Part shown: positions 40,423 to 40,812 of the stretch, in pieces
Position numbering within the stretch: the first letter of the stretch is position 1
How the letters are laid out: each line of letters opens with the position of its first letter
NCBI GenBank assembly: GCA_031289315.1
Contig: JAITPR010000023.1
Coordinates: forward strand, 1-40,812
Direction of reading: 5' to 3'
Source: Clostridiaceae bacterium
GTDB taxonomy: Bacteria; Bacillota; Clostridia; Christensenellales; CAG-917
DNA: 40,812 bases
Position numbers and translations under genes: made by a program
Notes under the pieces: generated by a model
Databases searched by the model: none
What the model was told of the DNA's origin: nothing
Seen by the model: only the letters and a program-made list of their open reading frames with translations

Positions 40423-40812
40423 GCGTAGATTGTCACCTTGAGCCGGAAATAAATTCAGCGCAGACTGTCATCTTGAGCGCAGACCTGTCACCCAATGGGA
40501 GCGCGGTTTTTTATCCTGTCACCTTGAGCGCGTAACATGCTACCCCAATGGGAGCGCGGTTATTTAGACTGTCACCTTGAGCCGACACGTAGTGTCGTGT
40601 CGAAAGGTCCCCTTATGGGTGCGCAAACTCTTGCGTCACACCACCATGCAACGCGCATAAAGCTGTACAAGGTCGGCGGCTTTCGCCGCCTCAAATAATG
40701 CGGGGGCTGTCGCCGACTGTCACCCCATAATGGGAGCGGTTTCTTTAGACTGTCACCTTGAGCCGACACATAGTGTCGTGTCGAAAGGTCCCCTTATGGG
40801 TGCGCAAACTCT
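40423..40812. repeat. Family 1 intergenic repeat cluster (right end), 179-bp tandem unit
   Basis: The core GTCACCTTGAGC recurs (near 40431, 40518, 40570, 40749; GTCATCTTGAGC near 40467). A larger unit beginning at GTCACCTTGAGCCGACACRT (40570) starts again 179 bases later at 40749 and runs into the window edge. Strings such as CCAATGGGAGCGCGGTT recur between copies. It is inverted relative to the left-end cluster. The 65-residue minus-strand ORF here is repeat-derived and not considered a gene. Confidence 0.85.

Noticed and set aside
40572..40769. 65-residue minus-strand ORF at the right end
   Set aside because: It lies wholly in the 179-bp tandem repeat unit; the same peptide-like string arises from the left-end cluster, so it is repeat-derived.
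1..40812. tRNA, rRNA, prophage or insertion-sequence transposase genes
   Set aside because: I saw no tRNA TPsiC/anticodon pattern, no rRNA sequence, and no transposase, integrase or phage structural gene in any frame.

Overview
The window looks like a chromosomal segment of an uncultured anaerobic, gut-type Clostridia (Bacillota). The whiA-dnaE pair, Clostridia-type promoters and Shine-Dalgarno sites, a MetH whose reactivation domain is a separate gene, and a glycerol dehydrogenase/dihydroxyacetone kinase pair all point that way. The lineage is inferred from gene content only. TAA, TAG and TGA are all used as stops.

Left part (1-11.1 kb, all + strand): the C-terminal end of a DUF6273 protein and a repeat-rich gap, then a housekeeping run of uvrC, a Cof-type HAD phosphatase, a divergent murB, a PHP phosphoesterase, whiA, dnaE and an HU-type protein. 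The hprK, rapZ and gluP (yvcK) genes that often accompany murB and whiA in Bacillota are absent here.

Middle part (11.1-24.9 kb, + strand): a structured leader RNA with a mutually exclusive terminator precedes metF, a MetH reactivation-domain gene and metH (methionine synthesis). A class I release-factor homologue follows. It keeps GGQ but has lost the stop-codon recognition loop. Next come a UvrD-like helicase with a TPR-like tail, a coiled-coil protein, a membrane protein with an ankyrin-like cytoplasmic domain and an external GLUG-like repeat domain, a small two-TM protein, and a carboxylesterase fused to a cupin.

Right part (25-40.4 kb): a consensus promoter with a long repeat-bearing leader precedes three overlapping genes for unrecognised envelope proteins (583, 401 and 1274 residues). 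The first two share a 3 TM - external domain - 1 TM plan. On the minus strand lie gldA and a one-chain DhaK-DhaL kinase, a route from glycerol to dihydroxyacetone phosphate. Then come a candidate structured ncRNA with its own promoter and terminator, a small methyltransferase-fold protein and a Ca2+-type P-type ATPase.

The gaps are unusually rich in repeats. Family 1 (GGTGACA/TTGAGC repeats) lies at both ends of the window in inverted orientation. Family 2 is palindromic elements with GTGTGGACAATYCGCGG arms, one of which supplies the helicase stop codon. Family 3 is palindromes with a CGTAGCGKTGCTACG core. There are also short tandem duplications that copy gene ends into the neighbouring gap (whiA, metH/prfA, prfA 3' end, esterase). 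The main leads are the metF leader RNA, the decoding-deficient RF homologue, the three-gene envelope operon, the candidate ncRNA near 36.7 kb and the helicase/coiled-coil/membrane cluster.
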